A DNA stretch of 64,000 nt from Saccharina japonica (GCA_008828725.1 MEHQ01001601.1:21707-85706), one strand, 5' to 3'. Numbered from the stretch's first letter, positions 1 through 10,108 are shown. A program made the numbers and translations. The notes: generated from the letters alone by a model not told the origin.

Positions 1-135
1 GGGGGGGGGGGGGGGGGGTGTCAAAAAAGGGAGAAAAACGGAAAGAGGAAATAATAATAAAGAAAAAAAAAAGAAAAAAAAAAGAAGAAGAAGAAGAAGA
101 AGAAGAAGAAGAAGAAGAAGGGAAAAAAAAAAAAA
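1..135. repeat. poly-G start and GAA-rich purine tract
   Basis: The window opens with 18 G, followed by an A-rich stretch and about 16 GAA units. Any translation is Lys/Glu homopolymer and is not taken as coding. Confidence 0.9.
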
Positions 136-153
136 GGTGCTGGCAAAAAAAAA

Positions 154-273
154 GGCTCTTACGTGTCCTGTTTCTTGGTCGGTGGCGACAAGGCCACGAC
201 TCCCGATGAGCCGGAAGACGATGACACGTTTAGAGATGCAGACGCGCGCACCGCGCACAGGGCCTCAAACTGA
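154..273 (+). CDS. Candidate C-terminal coding exon, unknown protein
   Basis: An open frame without an ATG runs for 38 codons after an A-rich stretch ending in AG and stops at TGA (271-273). It reads SYVSCFLVGG, then an acidic stretch (DEPEDDDTF), then RDADARTAHRASN. Most codons end in G or C, as in the better-supported exons of this window, and the flanks are simple sequence. This suggests the last exon of a gene whose upstream part lies before the window. No family is recognised. The acceptor would be AG at about 153-155, preceded by an unusually A-rich tract, which weakens the call. It could be a chance open frame. Confidence 0.35.
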   Translation, partial: GSYVSCFLVGGDKATTPDEPEDDDTFRDADARTAHRASN

Positions 274-417
274 GCCGTCGTGCTGTCGATCACGCTATAA
301 ACAAAAAAATAACAATATATATATATATATCATTGTTCATGAAAAAAAAGATGAAATTCCACGGGCGTACAGAAACAAGTAAGAGTGGGAGAACAAGGAC
401 AGGGGAGTTGAAAATAA

Positions 418-640
418 ATAAGAGCGGGAGAAAGAGGAGGAGGGGGAGGAGGAGGAGGAGGGGAGAAGGAGGGGAGAGTGGGGGGGGGGGGGGTGGAGCG
501 AACAAGGGCCAAGGGGAGGATGGGAGGAGGAGGAGGAGGCAGGGTTAGTGGACGGAATCGTGGGGGGGTAGAGGGGGGGGGAGGGGAGGGAGAGGGGAAG
601 GAGGGTGGAGGGGGGGGAGGGGGCGAGGATCTCTCAACGA
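418..640. repeat. G/A purine low-complexity tract
   Basis: The sequence is almost pure G and A, with GGA runs and G12 and G8 stretches. The Arg/Gly-rich frames across it are compositional artefacts. Confidence 0.9.
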
Positions 641-1303
641 TATTACTTTCAGCGTTTTTGGTGAAGGGTATCGAAGAATGTAATGTCGAGTTTTTAGCGT
701 GCGGGCGAGCTGTTGAAAAAATAAATGTTGTTTGGTGTGCTTTTATTCATCCATTCTGTTTCGCGATTTAGGCGCTAAGGCTGTCGACCGAAATGCCAGA
801 AATTTAGCAACAACTTGACTGGCTGCGCAACATCGAATCGAAGGGACTTTGACCAATCAGACAACAAACCAGACACCGGAAAACCGTTTAAAGAAACTGA
901 CATGTGTATACGAGTAAGGAAACACAGTTACCCTTGCCTTCAGGTTTTGGATGCAAGTAGGCTTTTTTCGTTGCATCAATCAACTACAGCAGTATGTCGC
1001 GCTTACTGTAGGTTCTTGTTCATAAAATTACCGGGTTTTTTCCACCCTCTAATCGCGTGTGGGTTAATTTCGTAGTATTAAGAGCTATTCATAGAGTTGT
1101 ATGATGAAAAAAAAAATAAGGTGGCTCCCGGCGGCTTTTCCTTCACTAAAAGGGTATATACCTTTTTTGTGTCTTTCATCATGAACCCTGTCCCTTATAC
1201 CTTATACGATAGAGGTATAAGGTATAAGGTATACCTTTTTTTGGCTGAAACGTTTTCTGAATAAATCGGGCTCCTTAGGGCCCATATTAACGAGTACAAA
1301 ATA
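641..1303. other. Non-coding stretch, no gene seen
   Basis: It has no convincing exon. A small palindromic patch at about 1183-1240 repeats CCTTATACC and its complement (GGTATAAGG). Otherwise it is unstructured, moderately AT-rich sequence. Confidence 0.5.
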
Positions 1304-1470
1304 AATTCAATTTGGAAAAAATAAAATTCAAATACGTACGCTTTTCATTGGTCAACACACGCACCAGCACCAAAGATTAGGATCTTGGGGTATATATAAT
1401 CTTGGGTGGTGGTGCGGGTTCTGATCAATGAAAAGCGGATTTGATTTCTTGTTTTTTTCCAAATTGAATT
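1304..1470. mobile_element. Fold-back (MITE-like) palindrome
   Basis: Two arms of about 75-80 bp pair imperfectly. The left arm begins AATTCAATTTGGAAAAA and the right arm ends TTTTTTCCAAATTGAATT. GCTTTTCATTG pairs with CAATGAAAAGC, and AAGATTA with TAATCTT near the centre. The motif CGGGCTCCTTAGG lies outside both arms (about 1268 and 1489), so it could be part of a longer element or a 13-bp target duplication. No coding frame is present. This is a non-autonomous inverted-repeat element by structure; its family is unknown. Confidence 0.6.
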
Positions 1471-1653
1471 TTTCTTTTCTTCGTTAAAACGGGCTCCTTA
1501 GGCCAAAATCGTCATCGGACTTTGACAATTCTCGTGTTGCAATATTGTTCACCAACTGTGTACTTAGGCCATGGCATTTATTGCCCATCCGGGTGGTATA
1601 TTCGTATACGTACGTAAGAGTAGCACTTTTTAGTTTTGTCCGAAATCAGTTTT

Positions 1654-2170
1654 TTTTTTGGGGGGGGGGGGGGAGGCACAAAACTCCTTAAGGGACCCCC
1701 CTCAAAAGGCTAAAAAAAAAAAAAAAAAGGGCCCAAAATTTTTTAAAAAAAAAGGGAAAAAAAAGAAAGGGGTGGAAAAAAAAAAAAAAACAGGCGGAAA
1801 AAGTAAAATTTTAGGGGGGGCAAAATTGGGGGGGGGGGGGGGAGAAAAAAAACACCCTTAAAGACCCCCCCCAAAAAGGAAAAAAAAAAAGAGGGGGAAA
1901 AAAAAAAAAAAACAGGCGGAAAAAGTAAAATTTTAGGGGGGGCAAAATTGGGGGGGGGGGGGGGAGAAAAAAAACACCCTTAAAGACCCCCCCCAAAAAG
2001 GAAAAAAAAAAAGAGGGGGAAAAAAAAAAAAAAACAGGCGGAAAAAGTAAAATTTTAGGGGGGGCAAAATTGGGGGGGGGGGGGGGAGAAAAAAAACACC
2101 CTTAAAGACCCCCCCCAAAAAGGAAAAAAAAAAAAGGGGAAGAAAAAAAAAAAAAAAAAAAAAAAAAAAA
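1654..2170. repeat. Tandem repeat of about 120 bp with long G and A runs
   Basis: Three near-identical units (about 1790-1908, 1911-2030, 2031-2150) contain AAAACAGGCGGAAAAAG, a G13-G14 run, AACACCCTTAAAGAC and C7-C8 plus A11-A16 runs. A degenerate unit precedes them. Homopolymers of this length make the copy number and run lengths unreliable in an assembly. Confidence 0.85.
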
Positions 2171-2265
2171 TAGTAAATAGGTCCAAACATTGTTAGTAAA
2201 AATAGGGAAATATATAGGTTTTAGTGTATACCGTCGGTCCTATTTACTACATTAGCCCACCCCGT
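2171..2265 (+). mobile_element. MITE family M1, copy 1 (left end lost)
   Basis: It shares the M1 body: TAGTAAATAGG at the left, TTGTTAGTAAAAATA inside, and CCTATTTACTACATTAGCCC with CACCCCGT at the right. The outer left TIR is replaced by the poly-A tandem. Other copies lie at 14709, 29325, 33999, 52574 and 55102. Confidence 0.75.
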
Positions 2266-2818
2266 GATATTATAGGTCTGCCAAGAAACGCCTTGAATAG
2301 ACAAGTTTCATTCATTAACCCCGATTGATTACAGGGTGGGGATAGATTATCTGTCCGAGTGTGTGCAATTGTCGAGTACCTGTGGAAAAAATACTGATCG
2401 TAAAATCCCCTTTTTTTTTGGCTGGAGCGATGGCTCAAAAACTGTTTTGTGTGTTTATTTTTTGTGTTTGCGTGTTGGTGGTGTATTGATTGACCAATGG
2501 CCAAATCCCGGAAAACAATCAGACTTTTGACCAATAAGCGGGACTTACTTGCAGAAAACCAGGTAGTAGGGTACGTAAGCCGTATACTTGTAATGCGTTA
2601 TCGTATAAAATAGTCGCACCCACTTGCCTGTCTGTGAGAGTTCTCTTCGTGAACAGCCCCGCGGGTGAAGGGGGGGACGGGGCAGGCAGGCACGCCGGCC
2701 TCGCTCCATCTCCCCCTCCCCCGCCTCCCCCCCCTCCTCCTCCTCCTCCCCCTCTTTGCTCAACCTTGCCGTTGGCACCTGAGCCTTCCGCGGCGGTTGC
2801 GGTCCCACCCTGCCATCA
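2266..2818. other. Non-coding stretch with a C-rich patch
   Basis: No exon stands out. A C/T-rich run lies at about 2705-2755 just before the TTG microsatellite. Confidence 0.45.
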
Positions 2819-2866
2819 GCGACGTTTTGTTGTTGTTGTTATTGTTGATGTTGTTGTTATTGTTGA

Positions 2867-2897
<31 letters not shown>

Positions 2898-2923
2898 ATT
2901 GTTGATGTTGTTGTTGTTGTTGT

Positions 2924-2972
<49 letters not shown>
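2819..2972. repeat. (TTG)n microsatellite
   Basis: About 50 TTG units with scattered TTA/ATG interruptions. The poly-Val and poly-Leu frames are artefacts. Confidence 0.95.
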
Positions 2973-2994
2973 ACGGGTAAAAAAATGCCAGTGT

Positions 2995-3015
2995 CAGCAG
3001 CAGTATCAGCAGTAT

Positions 3016-3102
<87 letters not shown>
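2995..3102. repeat. (CAG)n microsatellite
   Basis: About 30 uninterrupted CAG units follow an imperfect CAGTAT-containing lead. It lies 22 bp after the TTG array, so two different trinucleotide arrays sit back to back. Confidence 0.95.
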
Positions 3103-3294
3103 GGCAGTGCATGACAACGCTATCGACAGGGAAGACACGTCACGAGTACGCACGTACAGACGAGCACAAGTTCGGGGTACAGTACGTATTGTAGTAGTAC
3201 CATGTACCAGGTGTATACGTACGAACCGAACCTCGTACACACGCATACAGTACTACTACTGTAAGTTCGACTGGCTATCGATATGGGTGGAGGT

Positions 3295-3622
3295 CGGGAA
3301 GAAAAGGGAAAACCACGTGAGGGGGGAAAGAAAAGGGGAGGGGGGGGAAAAGGAGAAGGGGGGAGGAAAGGTGAGGGGAGGAAAGGGAGGAGGGGGAAGG
3401 AAGGGGGGGGGAAGAGGGAGGAGGGGGAGGAAAAAGGGGAAAGGGGGGAGGAAAAGGGGAGGGCCAGGGGGGGGGGGGCGTACTCAGTTTGTTTTCTTTC
3501 GCTAGTCATTTGACCATTGACCACGCATCCCTTTCGAGACGGAGCACCGAGGAAAAGGGGAGGGGGGAGGAAAAGGGAGGGGAGGAAAAGGGGAGAGGGG
3601 GAGGGGAGGGGGGGGGGGGTAA
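3295..3622. repeat. Purine low-complexity tract (GGA/GAAAA)
   Basis: Long GGGGAGGAAAAGG-type sequence, interrupted at 3476-3554 by a family B fragment. Confidence 0.85.
3476..3554 (-). mobile_element. Family B poly(C)-tailed repeat, fragment
   Basis: On the minus strand it carries the family core GGTGCTCCGTCTCGAAAGGG, then ATGCGTGGTCAATGGTCAAA and a GAGTAC-like end followed by a C run (G run on plus, 3467-3478). Same orientation-specific tail as all other copies. Confidence 0.75.
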
Positions 3623-4081
3623 CGGACCCTGCAACAAGGCGACAAGAACGGTCGAGGCGCCCTCTGTGTCCTACCGGGCACTCCTACGACAGGGGAACGG
3701 AGCAACGCCACCTTGTAGAGGTGGTGGTGATAGATTATGTTTTGCTGAGCTCCTCCTCACATGAGGAGGGAGTATATTGTTATATTGTCTGTAGCTGTGA
3801 CTTCCACCGATTCACACATGATGACGTGATACTTAGCTTTGTGCAAGCCGTGTGTCATAATAGGTCTGTCGCGCGTGTTCTCGTACGTAAGCAAGCACGA
3901 GTCGTATTACAGAAGTTTCTACGAAGTAGTTGGAAGTTTCTACACGAGTACTGGTACACAAGTTAAGCGTTAATTTATCCCCTTTCGGGGGGTTAGGGGG
4001 GGGGGGGCGTACTCATTTATTGGCTACGATACCACACCGCGGGCTGTTCATGCTTCAGAGAGGCACGGAAATGGGCGGGGG
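3623..4081. other. Non-coding stretch
   Basis: No supported exon. It holds a small hairpin-like stretch, CTGAGCTCC followed by TCACATGAGGAGG (3746-3770), also seen in the element nested at 29367-29623. Confidence 0.4.
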
Positions 4082-4185
4082 GGGCGTACTCATTTGTTGC
4101 TTGCATTAGTCATTCGACCATTGACCGCGCATCCCTTTCGATACGGAGCACCGTTCCTACTCCTTTTTACAGAGACACCTCCAGC
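4082..4185 (-). mobile_element. Family B poly(C)-tailed repeat, copy
   Basis: Minus-strand copy: GGAGTAGGAACGGTGCTCCG, GGGATGCGCGGTCAATGGTC, a GACTAATGCAAGCAACAAAT stretch and GAGTACG followed by a C run. It closely matches the copy at 20200-20305. Confidence 0.8.
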
Positions 4186-4895
4186 ATTTGGGCGCTCCTT
4201 TCGTTGTTTCCACATATTACAAATATTTATTTTGCTGAATCCTATCCCCTTTCCTGTTTCGCTTCCTTTGGCCACCATCTATCCCCTTATGGGGAAGGGG
4301 GACTCCAGAGGAGAAACGTACGCACGTACGGTACTCGTAGACGATAAAAAAAAAAAAAGTGGTGGTGGTTACAAAAACGACCACTACTACAGACTGTAGA
4401 CTGTAGACTGTAGCTGTGCGCGATTGAGGGATGATGCATACAAGTGAAGTCATGATACAATGGTTGCAGTGCAAGGAGGTCAGTCGTACGGTACGAGCAC
4501 AGGCAGCATGATCGTCGTGCCCGTGCCCGTGCCCGTGCTCCTGGACGCCGACGCTGCTCGTTCACGGGTTTCAAGACAACACCAAAGTTATCGTTTTTGT
4601 TTTGGTCGCTCTGCCGTAGTAACACGAGTAGTCCGCGACAGATGTTACTGAAGTAAGAATCTGATCATTACGAATTTGAGACTGAGATTTGGGGGGGGGG
4701 GGGATAAGAATGCGACCTCTTTGTACTGAAATAGTGTGGAACACACCCAGTCTTACATAAGAATTCCAGTAAGTCTGTCCAAAACTAAGAGATTCTTATC
4801 ATCTGTGGCGTACTGTTTTTTTTTTTTTTACGTTTCCGCCCTAAGGAGATGGGACTTGTTCTTTCGGACTCAGAGAATTGACGCTTACCCGGGGG
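4186..4895. other. Non-coding stretch
   Basis: No supported exon. Contains short repeats of ACTGTAG (about 4385-4415), CCGTGCC units (about 4519-4540), G12 at 4691 and T12 at 4818. Confidence 0.4.
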
Positions 4896-5376
4896 GGGGG
4901 GGGGGTACTCATGTGTGCACGGCCGTAGTCATATGACCATAGACCCTCGCATCCCTACAATGCCGGGACGGACCGTTGGGTTTTCACCAACCAGGCAGAC
5001 ATTGCTTGCACCAAGCGCGAAAGCGCCGTGAGGTATTGGGCGAGTCGACATGGAGGGTGAGCTGCATCCTGCTAAGAACCGCTTCTGAGGCGGACTTGCT
5101 ATATGGACGACAGCTTCAATGAGTTAATTTAATTTCTGGTGTGGCCACTTCCGGAGACAGCAATGGGTTTTACTATGTAACTGCCTCGCGGACGCCTTAC
5201 CATATTAACACTACGTGATACGACCATTCCCCTTGTGCGGAACAAAGGTTCTCCACCCCGCACAAATGATCTACTCGACCGCCAGCTTTGTTGACCGCCA
5301 AAAAAAAAAACGGCACCCTGGTTGTCTAGCTCACGCAGCGAGTGGCGTGTTTTACAGCGTCGTTGCCAACCGTTCG
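4896..5376 (-). mobile_element. Family A poly(C)-tailed repeat, near full length
   Basis: On the minus strand it begins near the GTTGGCAACGACGCTGTAAA segment. It continues through GTGAGCTAGACAACCAGGGT, GGCGGTC, GTGCGGGGTGGAGAACCTTT and AATTAAATTAACTCATTGAA, with CCGCCTCAGA-like and GGTTGGTGAAAACCCAAC hairpin motifs. It ends GAGTAC plus a C run (G17 on plus, 4891-4905). It is about 480 bp and non-coding: the short frames match between copies only because the DNA does. See the tandem cluster at 56336-58146. Confidence 0.85.
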
Positions 5377-5545
5377 TTAGGGGGGGGTTACTAAAACCAA
5401 GTGAAAAAAATGAAAATAAAGATCGTTTTTTTTTCCATTTTCTTATTTCATCATGTGATCACAACGGTTGCAACGGTTTTCTATTCCGACCTCTGGGGGT
5501 GTGGTGTGTCGTTTTCTCTTTTTTCTGGACGCCCCTGGTATCCCT
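5377..5545 (+). repeat. Segment shared with the interior of the 55-59 kb hAT-like element
   Basis: CTAAAACCAAGT, an A-rich patch, TGTGATCACA and TGTGGTGTGTCGTTTTCT recur in the same order at 58167-58315 inside the hAT-like element. This is probably a fragment of a second copy of that element. Confidence 0.6.
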
Positions 5546-5579
5546 CAGAAGGGGGGGTTCGCAATGCTTTCGTCTACCG

Positions 5580-5890
5580 TAGCAATTGTAATGGGGCCTG
5601 CCTGTATATAACGCAGCACGAGTACGTAAGGCGCCCGCTCGATATAAGGCGGTCATGTGCATACACGTAGACAGTAGTGGGGCCTATACAAAGCAGCACG
5701 AATTAGGCGGCCGCTCGATATAGTGCGGTCAAAATCGGTCGTCATGACCGGACAACTGCACTCACATGGTGGAATGAATAAGGCATCCACTCGATATATA
5801 TGCTGTCAAAATCGGCCGTCATGACCAAGTCATGACCGGACAAATTGCACTCACACGGTGGAATGAATAAGAAGGCATCCACTCGATACA
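5580..5890. repeat. Imperfect tandem repeats of about 100 bp
   Basis: Three to four units share ATCGGTCGTCATGACCGGAC or a near variant, TGCACTCACATGGTGGAATG, AATAAGGCATCCACTCGATA and GGCGGTC. Confidence 0.7.
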
Positions 5891-5891
5891 A

Positions 5892-5953
5892 GGCGGTACA
5901 AAAACTCTCGTGCACTACCGTACTGTGCACGAGTATTTTGTACCGCCTTATAT
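5892..5953. repeat. Long hairpin
   Basis: AAGGCGGTACAAAAACTC with CGTGCA pairs with TGCACGAGTATTTTGTACCG and CCTT across an 11-base loop; the arms are about 25 bp with few mismatches. It closes the preceding tandem repeat, and GGCGGTAC is shared with it. Confidence 0.7.
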
Positions 5954-6074
5954 AGGCCCCCACTACTCGTACTGTACTGTACTTGTACTAACTGTACGAT
6001 AGGCGTACGAATACTACTACTGTAAGTTTACTTCAAAACGCGAATGGCGGGGTGCGAGCGCGCGCCGCGCGCGG

Positions 6075-6203
6075 GGGGGCGGGGGGTGTACTCATGTTTT
6101 GCATGGCCGTAGTCGTATATGACTATAGACCTTCGCATCCCTACAATGCCGGGACGGGGCTCGTTGGGTTTTCACCAACCAGGCAGGGAGGGAGGGACGG
6201 GGG
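6075..6203 (-). mobile_element. Family A fragment
   Basis: Minus-strand 3' part only: CTGCCTGGTTGGTGAAAACC, CCGTCCCGGCATTGTAGGGA, CCATGCAAAACATGAGTACA, then a C run (G-rich on plus, 6075-6087). Confidence 0.75.
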
Positions 6204-7535
6204 GGGGGTTCAACTCGTACACGGCCGGTCGGCGGTGAACGTTAGAGTTTGCTGGCTCCTTCAATCATATTGTATCCGGACAGCAGCGTGTGGGCTTGCG
6301 AGGGACGCCAGACGGAAAGACACGGCAGAGGAGGTTTTGATACCACCCACGTTTTGGCTTTCGGTTGTTGGTACGACATCATCAGTAGTACGACAAGACT
6401 GTCGTCGTTTTACGCTCTCAGGGGCTTCTCTATACCCACCGCGTGCTGAATGACGCCCGCCTGTGGCACGAGCAAGTAGACACTTCACTTGCTCAACATA
6501 CATAGCATACACTCCAAGTAACAACGTATAATGCCATGCTATACTCCAGCGCACAGCCGTCAGTGCGGTGCCAGATTCGAGCCGTGGCACGAAGCACCCG
6601 TGGCGGCCTCGAACACGAACACCCTCCGGAGGCATACCTTGTAGATAGTCTTCACTTGCAGTATGTACTGTAGTTCCCTGGTATATATGACTGACTACTG
6701 CTGCACTCGCACGAGTTCGAGTGGACGACGAACCTCCCCCCCCCCCCCCCCCCGATTCGCTATTTCAACAACGAACACAGCAAGCAGTGAACGAGCGACG
6801 ACCAATTACGCCGACATCTTGTGTATACACACACATGATGCGTCGTTCCGCCGGTACACACATACACACGCATGCTCCACCCACCTCTTCGCTGATGACC
6901 GCGGTGGGCCTGCCCGCACGGAGATGCCCCGAGGCATGTTCTTTCGGCATATCTAGCTGCGGCACGAGACGAGAACACGATGCTTTCGCTTCAATACGAA
7001 CAAACGCAAACGGAACCGCTCCTCCTCCTCCTTTCTTTCTTTCTCTCGTACGTAGAGCTTCTTCTTCTTGTTCTGCTTGTTCTCCTCTTCTTCGCGCTAT
7101 GTACGAACTGATTCCTCGACAAACAGCTTCTTCCTCTCCAAAAAAAACTAACCCGAACTTCTCCAGCTACGTGGTTGTGGGCGGTGACTGTTCCTTCCCC
7201 TTAGGGCCTATCGGCATGAGCGTCCGGTCTGCCCCTTCTAGAAGGAGACGCCTGCGCGTTGGATGAGACAAATACGAGGCAACGAGATAACTGATCACGA
7301 AGGATCAGGATCATCAAACAAACACGAGAGGGGATTTCGCTGTTTTTCGTTGTGTCGTTTGAGCGGAGCCGTTCGGGTGTTCGGTATTTTCAAACGCGCG
7401 GCGAAATTATGACGGTTTCATTTAAACAAAAACGCCTCCAGAAATGCTAGGTGACCTTTTTTTGCTCACCAGCGAGCAGGGGGCCTGAGAAAGTAGCAAC
7501 AGCAACGCTCGCTCGATAGAGGAGGCTCTTGAGCC
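6204..7535. other. Non-coding or unresolved stretch
   Basis: Open frames here (for example plus 6721-7266 and minus 6261-6635) lack domains, overlap each other and contain simple sequence such as the C18 run at about 6734-6754. None is supported as coding. Confidence 0.4.
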
Positions 7536-7622
7536 ATGGAGCGAGACGTTCTCGGAGAAAACATGATACAATCGGACGAAGGGAGGACGGACGGCCCGCG
7601 ATGGGCGGAGGTGCAGCAGGAG
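7536..7622 (+). CDS. Candidate first coding exon, unknown protein
   Basis: ATG at 7536 in a favourable context (GAGCCATGG) opens a 29-codon frame beginning MERDVLGENMIQSDEGRT. It ends exactly at a consensus donor, CAGGAG before GTAAGG, in phase 0. The segment is acidic and charged and no family is recognised. Stops lie upstream in all three frames shortly before the ATG, which fits a first exon. No downstream partner exon could be chosen with confidence. It may be chance. Confidence 0.3.
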
Positions 7623-7710
7623 GTAAGGCAGTCGGTCGACAAGCACGAGGATGGCGGCGCAATTTTTGTGCACACCTCGTACATACACCTTGCATCACCT
7701 GGTACCCCGT

Positions 7711-7779
7711 TGTCCGGTAATTTAAGGACGTTATCATATTTAAATTAATATGTAAACGATCCTTATATTTACGGACAAA
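7711..7779. mobile_element. Short MITE, family F, copy 1
   Basis: Terminal inverted segments: TGTCCGGTAATTTAAGGACG at the left, and CGATCCTTATATTTACGGAC with an AAAG flank at the right. Two further palindromic copies (9611, 52773) and a half-copy (about 35620-35650) share the same right end. Confidence 0.55.
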
Positions 7780-8367
7780 GTGACATGTATTTGTGTCTTT
7801 CGTACGTTTTTTACGTTGATTTTGAGATAGTTTAGTCTGTGACATAGTGGAATCTGTCATGGAATCTCTCCTGTGCAGACCAGCTGTGAGCTGTGAGACA
7901 GACTGAGACTCTGACTGCTGCTGCTGCTGTGCATTCCTCGTTGTTCAGTGCGAAGTCTAATGATACCAGCTGCATGCCTGGGGTTGGTAGCTTTGTATAT
8001 ACGAGTAAGCGATCGATGCAACGCTAGTGAGAGTCATCGGTGTGCGCGCATGCTCTTCCGCCTAGCAGCAGCAGCAGCAGCAGTTGAAATGTTGAATTTC
8101 GTCCATCAACGCCAACCGAAGGCAGCAAGCAGCAAGCAGTCGTATGTACTCGTACCTGGTAGGAGTTATCATGACCATTGTTTGTTGCACGTTGTACGTA
8201 TGCCGTACTGCCTGCTGCTGCTGCTGTACTTTCTGTAGTTGTCGCACGACGTCGTTCATAAAGCATCACCATCATCACTATCATCACTCAGCATTCAACA
8301 GCAAGCAGTGATTGTTGCCTTGTCGGCTCTGCTGGCTGTGCTTGCTTGCTCTCTGGCTTGCTCTGGC
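7780..8367. other. Non-coding stretch with small CTG/CAG clusters
   Basis: Short CTG (7915-7930, 8212-8226) and CAG (8067-8083) runs. No supported exon. Confidence 0.4.
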
Positions 8368-8482
8368 CGTTAGTTGTTTTGCTTTGGTTTTGCTTGGTTT
8401 TCCTTGGTTTTGCTTGGTTTTGCTTTGTTTTGCTTGGTTTTGCTTTGGTTTTGCTTGGTTTTGCTTGGTTTTGCTTGCTTGC
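8368..8482. repeat. 10-bp tandem repeat (GGTTTTGCTT)n
   Basis: About ten imperfect units of GGTTTTGCTT or TTTTGCTTGG. The hydrophobic frames are artefacts. Confidence 0.9.
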
Positions 8483-8689
8483 CTTGCGTGGCTACTGCTT
8501 GCAGTAGTGGTCCCTCTATAGTGCCAGTTGTCGAGTGCCGGTTGGCTGCTAGAGTGCCTGTGAAATTGTTTGGTACACAGTAGATGGGATTCACGAGTGT
8601 GGTAGTGTTCGGAGTAGTGCCGGTTGCCGCTATAGTGCCGGTATTGTTGGCTATATAGCGCATACCGCCACTACTGTAGAGGGGCCCGA

Positions 8690-8985
8690 CGAGTACAAAA
8701 CGGGTCCTCGCGAAATTTGGGGAAAAAATACCCGATTACTCGCCAGTATTTGCGGCCATTCAGAGCTGGTACCCGGGTACCCGTTTAACAGCCGGTACCT
8801 GGGTACCCGTCTAACAGCCGGTACCCGGGTACATAGACGGGTACCCAGGTACCCGTCTAACAGCTGGGTACCCGGGGGGCCAGGGCCCACATACTCGGCG
8901 AGTATGGAGTGTTACCCGTACCTGTGACGGGTATTAGCAAGCCGGGTAATATTCGCGGATACCCGGGTAATTTAGCAAAAGGGTA
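8690..8985. repeat. GGTACCCGGGTACCC-type repeats
   Basis: Degenerate palindromic units built on GGTACC and GGGTACC with CGTCTAACAGCC spacers, most regular at about 8768-8875. Confidence 0.8.
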
Positions 8986-9610
8986 ACACCTCTACTACTG
9001 TACAGTAATAATACTCGGTTTATCACACGTATTGTTGCAGCATTGTGTATGTCAGTATGATACTCATATCATACGTATGCTACATATTCATATACTGGTA
9101 CCTGGAGTATCGTACGAGTAGTGCAAAAACAAACACACCCCACTCCTATGTACGTACTGCTGTCAGCTATATTTTTACGTACGTACGTACGTATTATACG
9201 TACGTACGTACTACATACCATACCTACAGAATCAACAGGAGCAGCTGTACGTAGTTGCAATTGTTGTGGTTGTTGTTGTTGTTGTTGTTTGTTGTTGGTG
9301 TCGTTGATGTTGTCGTTGATGGCAATCTTGAATTACAAATGATGAATTACGGGCACGAAGCTCTCTCACCATTTTGTCATAAGAGTGTCAGCTATCTATT
9401 CCGACGCGGGCACGTAAAGGCGCAAGGGGTGTAGACTACAGGTGGACCAATTATTAACAGGTCGAAACGCAACCCGAACGAAACTCCGTCGGGGCTCCAC
9501 TTTCAATAGTATGGCACGTGCTCGTTGCTGAGATAAAAAGTAAAACACATATATACTCGTGGCGGTACGATATACCAGACAAGTTTTTCGAATGGTTTTG
9601 TACAATTCAT
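8986..9610. other. Non-coding stretch rich in GTAC/ACGT
   Basis: Contains (ACGT)n at about 9175-9212 and a (GTT)n patch at about 9262-9297. No supported exon. Confidence 0.5.
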
Positions 9611-9676
9611 GTCTGGAAATGTAAGAAACGTTGCTGTATTGTTGTGAACACCCAAATAGTGCTTACATTTCCGGCC
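9611..9676. mobile_element. Short MITE, family F, copy 2
   Basis: GTCTGGAAATGTAAG at the left pairs with CTTACATTTCCGGCC at the right around a loop of about 35 nt. CATAGTGGTA follows, as it does after the copy at 52773. Confidence 0.55.
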
Positions 9677-9729
9677 ATAGTGGTAAGCAGCGCAGCGGAA
9701 AAAACACAAAAGCACCCGCAGGGCTGTCC

Positions 9730-9965
9730 TCGGTAATTTTACCGCGACAAAATTACCGCGATTAAACCACGGTTGGTGGTAAATGCCGCGATTCCGTGAA
9801 TTACCGTAGTTTTCACTTACCGCGGAAGCGTGCCGACCAAATTGCCGTGATTTCTGATTACCGTACCGCGACTGCTGTCGTCGTGGCTTTCGTTTACTAC
9901 TGTGGAAGCGTACCGTGCAAATACCGTAATCGTGAGTAACCGTGTCATGATCTACCGCCGTATCA
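9730..9965. repeat. Degenerate ATTACCGCG-type repeats
   Basis: Repeated variants of TTACCGCGA, GATTACCGT and GGAAGCGTACCG at irregular 15-25 bp spacing. Confidence 0.55.
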
Positions 9966-10108
9966 GCCCTGAAAAGCACCTCCATGCCTCCATGCTGTAT
10001 ACCTACAGAGTACCTGCCTGGCAATGGAGTTTCAAGGAAATCCTCGATCTCTCACACTTTCTTTTTTTTTTGTTAGTGTGTGGATACCAGGTCGACACCT
10101 TTTTATTT

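Noticed and set aside
2634-3194. Long poly-Val, poly-Ala, poly-Gln and poly-Thr frames
   Set aside because: They are translations of the TTG and CAG microsatellites; every frame is open for the same reason and non-repeat flanks show no motif.
4896-5376. 5S rRNA or snRNA gene within family A (GTCTATGGTCATA words)
   Set aside because: Beyond one short word there is no match to 5S or U snRNA core motifs that I can recognise, and there is no terminator-like T run at the expected place.
6721-7266. 181-codon plus frame
   Set aside because: It starts at a GTG near a C18 run, has overlapping open frames on both strands and no coding bias or motif.
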